Assembly (NCBI RefSeq): GCF_900496995.4
Contig: NC_044004.1
Coordinates: 78,623,538 to 78,687,537 of the forward strand
DNA: 64,000 nucleotides
From: Aquila chrysaetos chrysaetos
Taxonomy: Eukaryota > Chordata > Aves > Accipitriformes > Accipitridae
Direction of reading: 5' to 3'
The first letter of the stretch is position 1, and each line of letters begins with the position of its first letter. The notes beneath the pieces are model-generated. The model worked only from the letters and a program-made list of their open reading frames with translations. It was not told the DNA's origin and ran no database searches. A program made the position numbers and the translations under genes. Positions 36,701 to 47,400 of this stretch are shown here, in pieces.

Positions 36701-39268
36701 ATGGGCTGGTGCTGCCTGCCCAGGCTGGGCAGGGATCACAGAACTAACCTTAATCTGTCTTTTGTAGTTATTTTTAGAGCCAAAATGCTTTTACAATTAG
36801 ATAAAGAAATCGGAGACAAATCTGTGCCTTGTCGCTACACTGCGGTTCTTAATGGGGACAGAAACACTGTCTACAGGAGTTTTTTAAGTGAATTAGCTAG
36901 TGAAATTATTTAAGAAGTGAAGCTTAGCCTGGGTAGTCCTATAATCAAAAATCGTTTATTTTAATAGAGGTTACATTGCACTGGAACTGACTATGGGAAT
37001 ATACAAGATTGCAATTTCAAGGGGTTCATGTGGAGGACGCTGTCTGCAGAAAGCGTCAGAGTTTCTTACCTAACCAAATAATCTGCTGTAACTGTTGTGA
37101 TTAAGTTGGAAAGAATGTCTTCCCTGTTGGCCAATGATAATACTTGAAAAATCAATAAACAGTGTGTTAAAGCGCACGAAACTCATCCTACTTGGTGTGA
37201 GAGGAGGTTTCTGCTGACTGTGGTGACTCAAGTCAGCAAGTATTTTGACTTACGATCTTTGCTCCAAAAGGTCAAATGTCATTAACTTTGCTGATAAGTA
37301 TCAACACTTCAGTCTGAATTTGAGGAAATATGTCTGTTGTCATCAAAAGCTAAGTCAGGACCCAGTTGGGATACATTTTGACAAACCCTGTGAAAGCTAA
37401 ATCAGGGTTTAACTATAAGTAGCAATTGCATGTCTTAGGTAAAGCCCTTTACTCCTTTCCCTTCCATAGGGCAGAGCACCGCAGTAATCTCTTATTAAAA
37501 CATCCCAAATAATAACGAAGCGCACAATTTGAGACCCATGAGTGCCGGAGATGAAGCGTTAACAAGCCCTGCAAACAGGGAACCGCGGCCGTGTGTTGCT
37601 GTTGCTGGGTTATCGCCGAACAAATAAGGGCGCAGCCTTCTCCAACTGCAAAATAACTTTCGGTAGCCTCAGCACAGGCAGGGCTTCCCTGCGAGACGGT
37701 GGGGCCGTCGACTGACAAGCTCGCCTCAGGGCTCTCCGGCACACTTGCAGGGAGCATGGGATTTCTCCAGGGTCTCCATGCCCAACTGGGACACGACCGC
37801 AGGGGAAACTCTGCCAGGTGAACCTCAAGCATTCGCTTTCATCTTTCCTGCGGTTTTCCACTCAGGAAGGGGAGGATCTGGCTGCAAATATGGGAATATG
37901 TGGCGGGCCAGGGAGGGAGAAAGCTGAGGAAGGTGTAGCGGCCCTTGGTGTGAGGGAAGGCACGAGCGGAAGGAGGCGAAGATAAAATCGCATCCTGGCG
38001 AGGGAGTTTTCAGTATGCGTCACTTGTGGCTTATGGTTACTTTGGGGTTTGCTACTATTATCTCTTCCCTCTTGCATCACCAGTTTCAGTGGGAAAATAG
38101 AGAGATGAAGGACGGGAACCGAGCTGGACAGCACGAGTTGGAGAAAACAGCAGAAAGCGGGGCGGGCATGAGCTGAGGTAATGGGGCCAAGGGCAATGGA
38201 GAGGAGGGGAGGGGTTGAGCAGGCGCAACCTGCGCCATTGGTGGAAGGAGCAATTAAATAACAACGATGTTAGAGGCAGAGGAAGCAATATGAGGGCAAA
38301 AATAGCCCTCTGTGGGCCTTGCTAATGTCAGGAGACCTGTTGTCTTACACGTGGATGGCTGTGTGTAGCCGTACTGGGAGCAGGGCGGACTGCAGGACAG
38401 GCAGATACTGCAGCCTCCTCTCTGTGCACAGCAGAAGGGGAGCTGGAGGCAGCAGGGTGGGGGAATTTGGGAAGATTTTATCGGGAGCTTGGGGGTGAAA
38501 AAGAGGACGAGACCCCGTGCTGTCTGCGGCGAATTCCCATGTTTGGGATGCCGCACCCACAGCGAGCTTTGGCAGGGACGTGGTGATGAGAAGAGGGGCA
38601 GAGGCTGGCAGGGTGCTGGGCTCCTGCCTCCATGAAGAGGGGATTTTGGGGCTGCCGGGGAGTGGGTCTTGCTGAAAGCTCTCAAAGTTCCAGAGGGGGT
38701 GGGCTGGGGTGAGGAGAAGGGTCCCATGCCTTGACCGCGCCAGCCTCCAGTGGCTCCTTTGGGGTTTTTGGAAGGTAAAGGCATGGGAGGGGGAAGGAGG
38801 AGGCTGCTGGGGCTTCCCTCAGGGCCGCCTGTTGATGTTTTCATGAAGTGCTTGAAGGGGAAGAGCAATTTTATTATGGCTTAGACTACATCATGCCACT
38901 TCGCAAGGAGCTTTATGATTGCTATCTTTACGTAAAATATTAGGGAAAGGTCAAGTGGAGAGGAAAAGAAGACCCAATCTCAACAGCAGATTTGATCTTA
39001 AAGGTAAAAAGAAATAGATTGTTATAAAGCCATGGTTAACTTACAGTGCAGTACAAGGAGCAGTGCACGACCACACATTCAGCCAAGTAACAAGAAGATA
39101 AAACTGTTCCTGCCAGCTCAGCTTTTTATCATGCTTCTCCCTAAAGCCAGTGGCTAACACAGTTTAGGTAATGGCCTAAACCTCTTTTTTCTAATTTTAA
39201 AAAATGTTATCATTTGACAATTTAAACTCACTGTACTCATACCAGAAATGGGATTTGTTTCCCCTCCA

Positions 39269-39281
39269 CCCCCCCCCCCCC
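39269..39281. repeat. C13 homopolymer
   Basis: Thirteen consecutive C in a pyrimidine-rich stretch of intron 1, about 0.9 kb before the start exon. Confidence 0.85.
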
Positions 39282-40145
39282 ATACCAGAGCCATTAAATA
39301 TGAGATCATCTACTGTACTGAAAGGAGATTTCCAGCCTGTCCCACTGTATATGTTAGGGTAGTCATTACTGACCTAGTTGTAGACATAATAATGAAAGGC
39401 TGAGATTATGAATTATTATGCCTAATTTGTAAGGGATTCTCTGCTTTTGTGTTTTGCAATTCCCATCAGGCTTGAGGATTAAGCCCTGCTGAATTGCATG
39501 CTAATACCAATGTGCTTTGAATATGTGGGGGTTTATATCACATGTTTTCCTAATTCACTATTTTTATAAAGAACAATTTCACTGGAAATACTTTTCGTAG
39601 GATTGTTGGAAGCCCAACCAGAATCTCCTAAGGAAAATGAAGTTGATGTACCCTCCATCTGCTCTGTGCTTACTCTAGCTCCCATGTCCAGTTCTGCTAT
39701 GGCAAAACATCAAACTGTAGCTCTACCAAAGTATGTGGAAGGCTTTTGCTCTTCGTTAATGAGAGGGAGAGATACCAATTTGCAACCAGTGCATGGGCTT
39801 GCTTTCAATTACAGTTCAAGATGGAAAAATCTTATTTACATGCTTTATCCAAGTGCTGTGACGATGCGAGCTTAGTCCTTACAATATGTATTCCTACTGC
39901 TTGTATGGCAGTACAGCGAAGGTGCCTGCAAAACATAAAGTGCATGCGATGTTGTTTTAGGTATGCCCGTGTTTCAGCAGTAAACCAGCCCACAAGTTTG
40001 CAGCTAGCTGAGTCAGCGACTGTGGGTCACGAATAAACCAGTGCTTCGCCATGGTCTCGCTCACCAGTGTGGTACAAGCTGGCAGCAGCTCCTCCTGTGT
40101 GTGGTGCAGCCCTCCTCAGGTGGGACTCTCTGTCATTGCTGTAGG

Positions 40146-40336
40146 ATGCTCCTGCTGCGCTGCCCGCTGCTGCTGCTGCTGCTGCTGCCGCTCAGCTCCA
40201 GGCCCCAGAAGTTACCTACCAGAGATGAGGAGCTCTTCCAAATGCAGATCCGGGACAAAGCATTTTTTCATGATTCATCAGTCATCCCAGATGGAGCCGA
40301 AATTAGCAGCTACCTCTTCCGAGACACCCCTAAAAG
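40146..40336 (+). CDS. NDNF: NDNF exon 2: start codon, signal peptide, N-terminal region (residues 1-64)
   Basis: The ATG at 40146 lies one base after the intron 1 acceptor. The first residues, MLLLRCP then seven leucines and PLSS, form a classic signal peptide, with cleavage expected near residue 19-20 by comparison with human NDNF. The mature part begins QKLPTRDEELFQMQIRDK and runs through AEISSYLFRD, which I recognise as the highly conserved N-terminus of NDNF. The exon ends inside an Arg codon (AG) at donor AAAAG|GTATTT. The leucine tract is encoded by (CTG)7. The start is chosen because upstream in-frame sequence is intron and the signal peptide begins here. Confidence 0.92.
40167..40187 (+). 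repeat. NDNF: (CTG)7 trinucleotide repeat in the signal peptide
   Basis: Seven tandem CTG codons encode leucines 8-14. The tract lengthens the hydrophobic core of the signal peptide and is a likely site of length polymorphism. Confidence 0.9.
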
Positions 40337-41376
40337 GTATTTCTGTCTGGCTCAAGTGAGGAAGTTGTACTTCGAAGATACTAGCTTTATTTGCTGGGTG
40401 TTTTGAAATAAAAATTGGATCCAAACCAGAAAAATACAAATGCCAGTGTTCTGTCTGGTGAAGTAAGTAACTATGCGAGTTTCCATCCCAATCTGGCCTC
40501 CCTGGCTGAGCGTCTATCCAATTTATTTGATTTCTGGGATAAGCCCAGAGCTCCCACAGACCACAGAAGTTCCCTGAAGTGGGGCTGCTAACCATGTCTG
40601 GAGGCAAAGGGAGCAGGAAGGAAATTAGAAACTACAGGCTTACCCCACCACACTTGTCTCTCTCCATTATTTTATATTGTGCTTTAAAGAAGCAGTGTAA
40701 GCTAGTCTGGCCTGAACTCCCCACTTCCCAACCTCGACCCTATGGGTCAGAAAATACTGAGTGAGGTTAGACTGGGAAAGAACCTGAGGCTCCGAAGAGT
40801 TCAGGGAAGACGAGCATTGCCACCTTCCTCCTCATAGCATACACCTCCTTCAGCCTTCATCGGTGAGAAACATTTTACAATAAATGACGTGTAGTGCTTG
40901 GGGAACTGTGGGAGGACATCTGAATGCATATGCAACTATATGTGCTTCTAGGGCCCTTACCTGTACATAACATAAAATGTGTGTCCTGCTTTGAAGAGCA
41001 TATCCCTAAATTCCAGGAAAGATCCTGTTTCCCTCATTTATACGTTTGTGACCATTTACACTGTATATAGTTAGTGCAGGGGTAAAAAGTGAAGCTGATG
41101 GAGGGGAGAGCAGGAGGCCAGAAACCCTTCTGCTGTGTCTTGACAAGCAAAGTGTGAACTCAGCACTGCTGTGCTGGGGAGACGATGACGACTCCCCTCA
41201 CCTCCTTAGCTCTTGCCCACCGGCCTTTCCATATTCCCTCTGCACATGCTTGCCTGGAAGTAATGCTTTCGTCTTTCTTGCCCCACTAAGATCAACCTTG
41301 ATCATGTCACGTCCGTCCCTGCCGGTTGGCTGTCATCAGGATTTATTGACGTATGGGTCTGTTAACCTTCCCTTAG
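40337..41376 (+). other. NDNF: NDNF intron 2
   Basis: 1040 bp between donor GTATTT and acceptor TTAACCTTCCCTTAG. It splits an arginine codon (AG/G). No other feature was recognised inside it. Confidence 0.9.
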
Positions 41377-41501
41377 GTATTTCTTTGTGGTTGAAGAGGA
41401 CAACACTCCCTTAGCAGTGACGGTGACACCATGCGATGCACCTCTGGAGTGGAAACTGAGCGTGCAAGAGCTCCCAGAGGAAGCCAGTGGAGAAGGTTCA
41501 G
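41377..41501 (+). CDS. NDNF: NDNF exon 3 (residues 64-106)
   Basis: This 125-nt exon completes the split Arg codon and continues YFFVVEEDNTPLAVTVTPCD through EWKLSVQELPEE to SGEGS, followed by the first base of a Gly codon. It belongs to the conserved N-terminal region of NDNF that precedes the FN3 domains. It is flanked by a good acceptor (CCTTCCCTTAG) and donor (TTCAG|GTAACA). Reading frame and phase match both neighbouring exons exactly, which is strong evidence that the exon is real and intact. Confidence 0.93.
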
Positions 41502-42428
41502 GTAACAAACCATCAATGACTTCCCTTGCACCTCAGAGACCTCCTTTTCTGCTGGATTCGAAGCTCCCTCAAACCAGTCTCAGCGAGATGCCAAATCTCA
41601 CAGCAGGCCCATTTTTATGATCTCCTGCTGTTTGGATCTTCAGGCCCAGTCCTGCTGTTGTGCAGAAAACTGGCAGCAGGTAGCAACATGACAAGGAAAA
41701 TGTCTGTAAAAAGTAAAAGTAAAAGCTGAGGTTATAGTTACAGAGTGCATGGGATGCTGCCACAACAAACTGTTTGCCCAGAGTAACTCGGTTTCACGGA
41801 GGCTTTGCTGTGAGCTGTGTACACAAGATAAGAACTGGAGAGACAGGGCTGGTGTTGCAGCAGGGCTGAGCTGGCCCCTTTGAGGGGACTGGTCTGTAGA
41901 CACGGAGCTTATTTGGAAATAGCCATATAACTGCTACTCAAGAGAGAAGAGGTCTTTGGCTTCCAGAGCCTCTCACACAAGTGCTAAAATGTCATACACA
42001 CCACATTGTATGGCATACACACCTTTGGCCCCCACTGTATTTAGGCACAAAATTTTAGCGTGACTCAGAGGGCCAAAGCTCAGGGCACAAGTCCAGAAAC
42101 AGGCAGCGGAGTCAGTTCCCCCTGGGGAACTGTACGGCATCTCCAAGTTGGGTGCTTGAAGTACTCTAGTGGAAGGTATTAGCTACCATTCACGAGACTC
42201 CGTTAATGCTGATCAGGTGCAATTTCTGTTGCATTTGGTTGTAACCTGAGTGCCAAACCAATTTCCCTCTCTGATTTGACGGAAGTATTGATTACATCTT
42301 CCTCAGAAGATAAAACCTTCCTTTTTCATCTCACTTTTGTATTTTATGTAGAAGTGTCTGTTAGAGTTTTATTTTCTCATATTTGCAGATTGTGTCTGTA
42401 CAAATGTTTTTCTTCGCTTGTAATCTAG
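41502..42428 (+). other. NDNF: NDNF intron 3
   Basis: 927 bp between donor GTAACA and acceptor CTTCGCTTGTAATCTAG, splitting a glycine codon (G/GT). An ATG at 42383 lies in this intron in frame with the next exon. It is not the real start. Confidence 0.9.
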
Positions 42429-43822
42429 GTGAACCAGAACCTCTTGAGCAACAGAAACAGCAGATTACTAATGAGGAAGGCACAGAGCTGTTCTCTTACA
42501 AAGGCAATGATGTTGAGTACTTTGTGTCCTCTAGTTCCCCATCTGGTTTGTACCAACTAGATCTGCTGTCGACAGAGAAAGATACGCATTTTAAAGTGTA
42601 TGCAACCACTACTCCAGAGTCAGATCAACCTTATCCTGAATTACCTTACGATCCCAGAATCGATGTCACTTCTCTGGGACGTACAACAGTGACGCTGGCG
42701 TGGAAACCAAGTCCCACCGCCTCCTTACTGAAACAGCCAATTCAGTATTGTATAGTCATCAGTAAAGAACACAATTTCAAAAGCCTCTGTGCTGTTGAAG
42801 CCAAGCTCAGTTCTGATGATGCCTTCATGATGGCTCCAAAACCAGGTCTGGATTTCAGTCCATTTGACTTTGCCCATTTTGGCTTCGCCTCAGACAACAA
42901 CTCTGGCAAAGAACGTGGTTTCCTAAAATCATCATCAAAGTTTGGGCGCCAGACGTCCTCAAAGCCAAGAGTTGATCTGCATAAAGTTTGTATTGGGAAC
43001 AAGAACATCTTCACAGTGTCTGACTTGAAGCCCGATACGCAGTACTACTTTGACATGTTTGCAGTAAATACCAACACTAACATGAGCACTGCATACGTTG
43101 GCACCTTTGCCAGAACGAAGGAGGAGGCTAAACAGAAAACAGTCGAACTGAAGGATGGCAAAGTTACAGATGTATTCATCAAGAGAAAGGGAGCCAAATT
43201 TCTACGGTTTGCTCCTGTTTCATCTCACCAAAAAGTCACCTTCTCTGTTCATTCGTGCCTGGATGCTGTTCAGATCCAAGTTAGAAGAGATGGAAAACTT
43301 CTCTTGTCTCAAAACGTGGAGGGTGTGCGGCAGTTCCAGCTTCGGGGAAAAGCAAAAGCTAAGTATCTCATCAGGCTGAAAGGAAGCAAAAAAGGTGCTT
43401 CTATGCTGAAGATCCTGGCTACAACAAGGCCTAACAAGCAGTCGTTTCCTTCTCTTCCTGAAGATACGCGAATCAAAGCCTTTGACAAACTCCGCACTTG
43501 TTCTTCGGTCACCGTGGCGTGGCTGGGCACGCAGGAGAGAAACAAATTCTGCATCTACAAAAGGGAAGTGGATGACAATTACAACGAAGAGCAGAAGAAA
43601 AGAGAGCAGAACCAGTGCTTGGGTCCAGATACAAGGAAGAAATCGGAAAAGGTTCTCTGTAAATACTTCCACAGCCAGAACATCCAGAAAGCAGTGACCA
43701 CAGAGACAATCAGAGGCCTGCAGCCTGGCAAGTCCTACCTGCTGGATGTTTACGTGATAGGGCACGGCGGGCACTCCGTGAAATATCAGAGCAAATTGGT
43801 GAAAACGAGGAAGTTCTGTTAG
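42429..43822 (+). CDS. NDNF: NDNF exon 4: two FN3 domains and C-terminus (residues 106-569)
   Basis: NDNF is a secreted glycoprotein known to support neuron survival and migration, including GnRH neurons, and to act on endothelial cells. This exon encodes most of the mature protein. The first FN3 domain spans about residues 173-333, from PELPYDPRIDVTSLGRTT to TFARTKEE. It carries a long Ser/Lys-rich loop at about 238-290. A middle region follows, with basic clusters KRKGAKFLR (357-365) and about 412-428. The second FN3 domain runs from about 446 (PSLPEDTRIKAFDKLRTC) to the end at KTRKFC. N-glycosylation sequons are visible at Asn262 (NNS) and Asn323 (NMS). The stop TAG is at 43820-43822. The length and residues match human NDNF very closely, apart from the variable loop. 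No frameshift or lost cysteine was noticed. Confidence 0.96.
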
Positions 43823-44302
43823 TGCCCCTGTACATAGAAATATATGGAACTCCAGTCTGAACATTATCCTACTTCCAAGTATATGGATTGACTACTTGCA
43901 CAGCTGAGAAGTTGTGACCTGTATTTGTACTGTGTAGAAAAGATATCAACTTGTATATTTATGTTTACATAAGTAATTGTTTGGAGGAACTGAGGCTGGT
44001 GCTCTCTGGTAGCATCTGGCGACGGTATTATCGTGTGTCCAGTGACCCACATGTGATGCTCAGTAGATGTCCAAGGTAGCAGGAAACCTCGAAGGAACTG
44101 GCACTCCTTTGCTTCTGTATTGCATGAACTGCTTCTAAATTATTTTATACTTAAAAGGCTGAGATACATCATTCGTCCACCTTGTTATTCACACACAAAA
44201 CTCACAGACGTACACCCTTTCTCTCAGTGTAGATGGTAGGGTTTCTGTAAATTATTTTATAGAGTCTTGTTTTAAATGTTTATGTTTCTATGATTGTAAA
44301 CT

Positions 44303-44308
44303 ATTAAA
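44303..44308 (+). terminator. NDNF: Proximal ATTAAA polyadenylation signal
   Basis: ATTAAA, 480 nt after the stop codon. A possible shorter mRNA form. Confidence 0.5.
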
Positions 44309-44470
44309 ATCTCTCCCCAACAAAATACAGATCTAAACTAAGTATTAACTGGGCTGCACATGAAGCAGTTTTATTGCTAATGTAAATTCTTACCTAGCTG
44401 ATTTTCATGTTTAAATACTGTATGTATTTCATGTACAAAGTTGCCATAACATTATATTCCTGTACATAAA

Positions 44471-44476
44471 ATTAAA
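44471..44476 (+). terminator. NDNF: Distal ATTAAA polyadenylation signal
   Basis: ATTAAA followed within 25-40 bases by a T-rich downstream element. Judged the main 3' end of NDNF. Confidence 0.6.
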
Positions 44477-47400
44477 AATATTAGATTATATATTGTTTCT
44501 TTTTTCTTGACATTTAAAGGGGGCAAACAGACTTGGGGACAGAGGAGGCATTCTGAAACTTGAACTGATTTCGTCTAGGATGTACCTTTCTCTTATTGTT
44601 CATCTTTTGCGGCAAGGTGACTGAAGTCCAGTAGAATTACTGATGTTACTGAGTCAGTTAAAATCTGCCAGAGAGTGCAGGCCATCGAAGGAGGGGTATT
44701 TGTGGCGTAGTCTGGGTCTACAGTGATACAAGCACTAAAGGAGCAGGACAGCACAGAGGAGCTTCACTTGTCCTGGGTGAGAATGGATCCTGTTTCATTG
44801 TGGTTGCGAGTGCCGCCAGCGCTTCGCAAGGAGCTCGCAGTCTGAGCTAGAGACACCATACAATTCAAACAAATAACACACCAGAGAACCAGTTGTTATT
44901 TTTGTTAGATTATCATTGAAAACATTTGCTTTCTGGATGCTGCTGGTTTTGACCACAGTAATAATAAGCTGAGAGGATTATTTTTTTTCCATTGACAATA
45001 ACGGTAGTGCTAAGAAAAAAATGTGTACTTTCATTTAAATTGCAGTTATTTCCATTGTGTAGATTTCTTTTAAATATTAAATGTCTGGATCTCATCTTTT
45101 CTAAATTTTCTTATTTGTTTTTCCACGTCACCTTCATTGACTCAAAAACTTGTATAGAGCTGCTTAATGGAAAACACACTTCTGAGAAGCAACTAGACCA
45201 GCCCTATTTCAAGCGGCTAAGAGCAGGATACATACCGCCTCAGTCCCGATATTATAGTACGGGTCAGGGCCTCAGTACAGGTAACTGAGACCTTTTTTTC
45301 ATGGTCCCATCATACACATCAGTCCGCAGCACTCAGGCAGTGGATGTCAGGGCTTATTCAAAGACAGTCTCTGTCTTTTCCTTAGGTGCTGGTCCACAAA
45401 ACGTCTCACTGCTGTGACTTTAGCACTTTCAGGCCCCTTGGGGCTCTGAAGATGAGGGAAAGGGACCAAAATCCACATAAAGGCTGAAAGCAGATTCCTC
45501 TTAGGCTGCTCACAGGGGAGACAAGACCTCTCCATCCCTGCAGAGGTGAGCTCCAGTTTTCCTTGGCCCCGTAGTACTGAGCTTTTCAGGTTGTCCTTTC
45601 TGCACATTTCAGATTGCAGACTGGTGGGTGGCTGCAGGGTTTCATGGCTGTGCAAGCTCCCATGCTGTTCTACATGCCGAGTTTGCTGTGATGATTCTCC
45701 AAGAAAGGGAGATACCGTATGAAGACTGATCAGAAGATGGCTGCTGTGTTTAATGTAATTGTATAATAAACCTAATAACTGACATGTAGATTTGTCCAGA
45801 GATGATTTCCTCTCCTCATTTGAAAACATCTCTCTGATTTCTTAAAGCGAATGGCTTCAGTAACACATGCCTGCTAGCTTACCGTGCCACGGCATAGGTG
45901 AGCAGTAATGACTACAGCTGAGAATCCCTTGAGAATGGGACTGTGGTACCAGTGTTAGATCACCAGTTGCCAGGGAGATACTTTCCTTACATTTCACTGT
46001 CCAAAAAGCTACTGAATCCTTCAGTTAAAGGCAACAACACATGCATTTTTTAAGCCTTTCTCTGTTAACTGCTGCCATTTTTGTGGGGAACGGTACCCAT
46101 TCCATTGGCCTATTACAATGTTTACTTGAAAACATATGTTTCATCACCATTCCAGCTCTATTTGTTCCCTTTAGCCAGATTTCTCTGTTTGGATATTCAT
46201 CCAGCTCACTTGGCTTTTCTGCCTGCTTACAACTTACGTTTGCAGTATGTCACAGAATGAAAAAATTCCCCAAGATGTGTGCATCTTCTATTTCTGAACA
46301 CTACATTTTCAAAGAAAAATGTCACAAAATTTGTCTTTATTCCCACTGGAATTCTTCTTTTCCCAAATAACTAGCTCTATTTATTCTTCTGTATGAAACT
46401 GAGACCATACTAGTATCACATCTACTAATCATCCCATTATTATTCAGGTCTTAATGGAGTCAAGTGGATCTGAGAGAGGCAGTTCTTATTTTGAAGGATG
46501 GAGTAAAAATAAGGGCACCAGTCTTTATATAGTGCAAATATCAGTCACTCTTAAGTGAGTGGTGGCTGAAGTGGGTATTAAAGTAAAATAGGTATAATTT
46601 ACTGGGAAAGCTCGTGTTTGCGAAGCATAGAGCCCATGTAAGAAGTCATAGCATGGGCAACCGAAGAGCTTTCCTCTTGCCCCATTGCTGTCAGTCGGCC
46701 TGGCCGTGAATGCAGTTCAGACTGTATGTGTTTTCATCCTCTGACTCACCTCCTCACCAATTTACAGCTTTCTGTCCGCCAAGAAATAAAACAAATCTAC
46801 AGACTCATTTCACATGGGCCACAGAACAATAACTTTGAACTGCTGCCCTACATTGGGTCTGACTTAGTCACAGATCTGGATCCTGTTATTAATCCACTGT
46901 CACATCTGTACCCCTAGTTTCAAATCAAAACATATATGAAAATCTTCTTAAAGAGTATAATAGATGGATACCTGGCATAAAAAGTAAAAACCCCAGTATA
47001 TCAAATACACATATAAATATATATAACATATAAAAGGTTTTTTAAGCACAAGGCCAGAGAGGTAATTAAAATGAAACATAAGCTTGGAAATAGAAGGTTA
47101 AATGGCATTTAGCATTCATATTGATGGTATGTGTCCCTTTGGGAAAAAAATGCCTTGCTGGAATATGCAGGTGAGGAACATGCAGGGCTATAGGAAAGCA
47201 GTATTCAGTGGCCCACCCTGGTGGCAGTGCCTCATTAAGGGGTATCTACTGCAGGACTGTGTAAGAGAGAAGAAATCCTCCACAGATTTTTTGTTATTGT
47301 TGTTTGTTTCAAAACGAGTAAAGAGTCATTGAGCCACTGCATAGCACAGCAAGATAATCTTCAACATCTTCATCAATCAAAATGGAGCTTATCTAATTTT

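Larger units (their letters stand above)
21095..40144 (+). other. NDNF: NDNF intron 1 (19 kb)
   Basis: Donor GTAAGC at 21095; acceptor TCATTGCTGTAG ending at 40144. No additional coding exon was recognised. The intron is unusually CpG-rich for non-coding DNA, with local clusters near 23080-23320, 23700-24190, 28860-29300 and 31970-32200. Other contents are a (CT)9 tract (26891-26909), a perfect hairpin (26651-26680), C18 (33771-33788), T13 (35401-35413) and C13 (39269-39281). A G-rich strand segment lies near 38150-38820. Long antisense open frames here lack recognisable domains and are judged composition artefacts. Confidence 0.8.
20956..44495 (+). other. NDNF: NDNF transcription unit (4 exons, about 23.5 kb)
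   Basis: Four exons: non-coding exon 1 (20956-21094) and coding exons at 40145-40336, 41377-41501 and 42429-about 44495. Introns of about 19.05 kb, 1040 bp and 927 bp all obey GT-AG. The joined reading frame is 569 codons plus stop, close to the 568 residues of human NDNF. No frameshift or internal stop interrupts it, so the gene looks intact. One non-coding first exon followed by three coding exons matches the gene structure known in mammals. Confidence 0.9.
43823..44495 (+). other. NDNF: NDNF 3' UTR
   Basis: AT-rich sequence after the NDNF stop. Two TGTACATA words, which match the Pumilio element TGTANATA, occur at 43829-43836 and 44461-44468. ATTAAA signals lie at 44303-44308 and 44471-44476. 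A T-rich stretch (TTGTTTCTTTTTTC) follows the second, as expected downstream of a cleavage site, so the long form probably ends near 44495. Confidence 0.75.

Noticed and set aside
38254..38868. 204-codon Pro/Ser-rich antisense frame in intron 1
   Set aside because: It arises from a G-rich + strand segment. There is no homology and no codon pattern.
40041..40145. In-frame ATG at 40041 extending NDNF N-terminally
   Set aside because: The added residues come from intron 1 sequence before the acceptor, and they would mask the signal peptide.
42383..42428. ATG at 42383 as an alternative NDNF start
   Set aside because: It lies upstream of the intron 3 acceptor and encodes no signal peptide of its own. 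The true start is at 40146.
43220..43864. 214-codon frame antisense to the NDNF last exon
   Set aside because: Shadow of a real coding exon on the + strand.
45347..45829. 160-codon - strand frame downstream of NDNF
   Set aside because: No recognisable motif, no CpG island or acceptor support. It could be chance and is listed only as the longest frame of that stretch.
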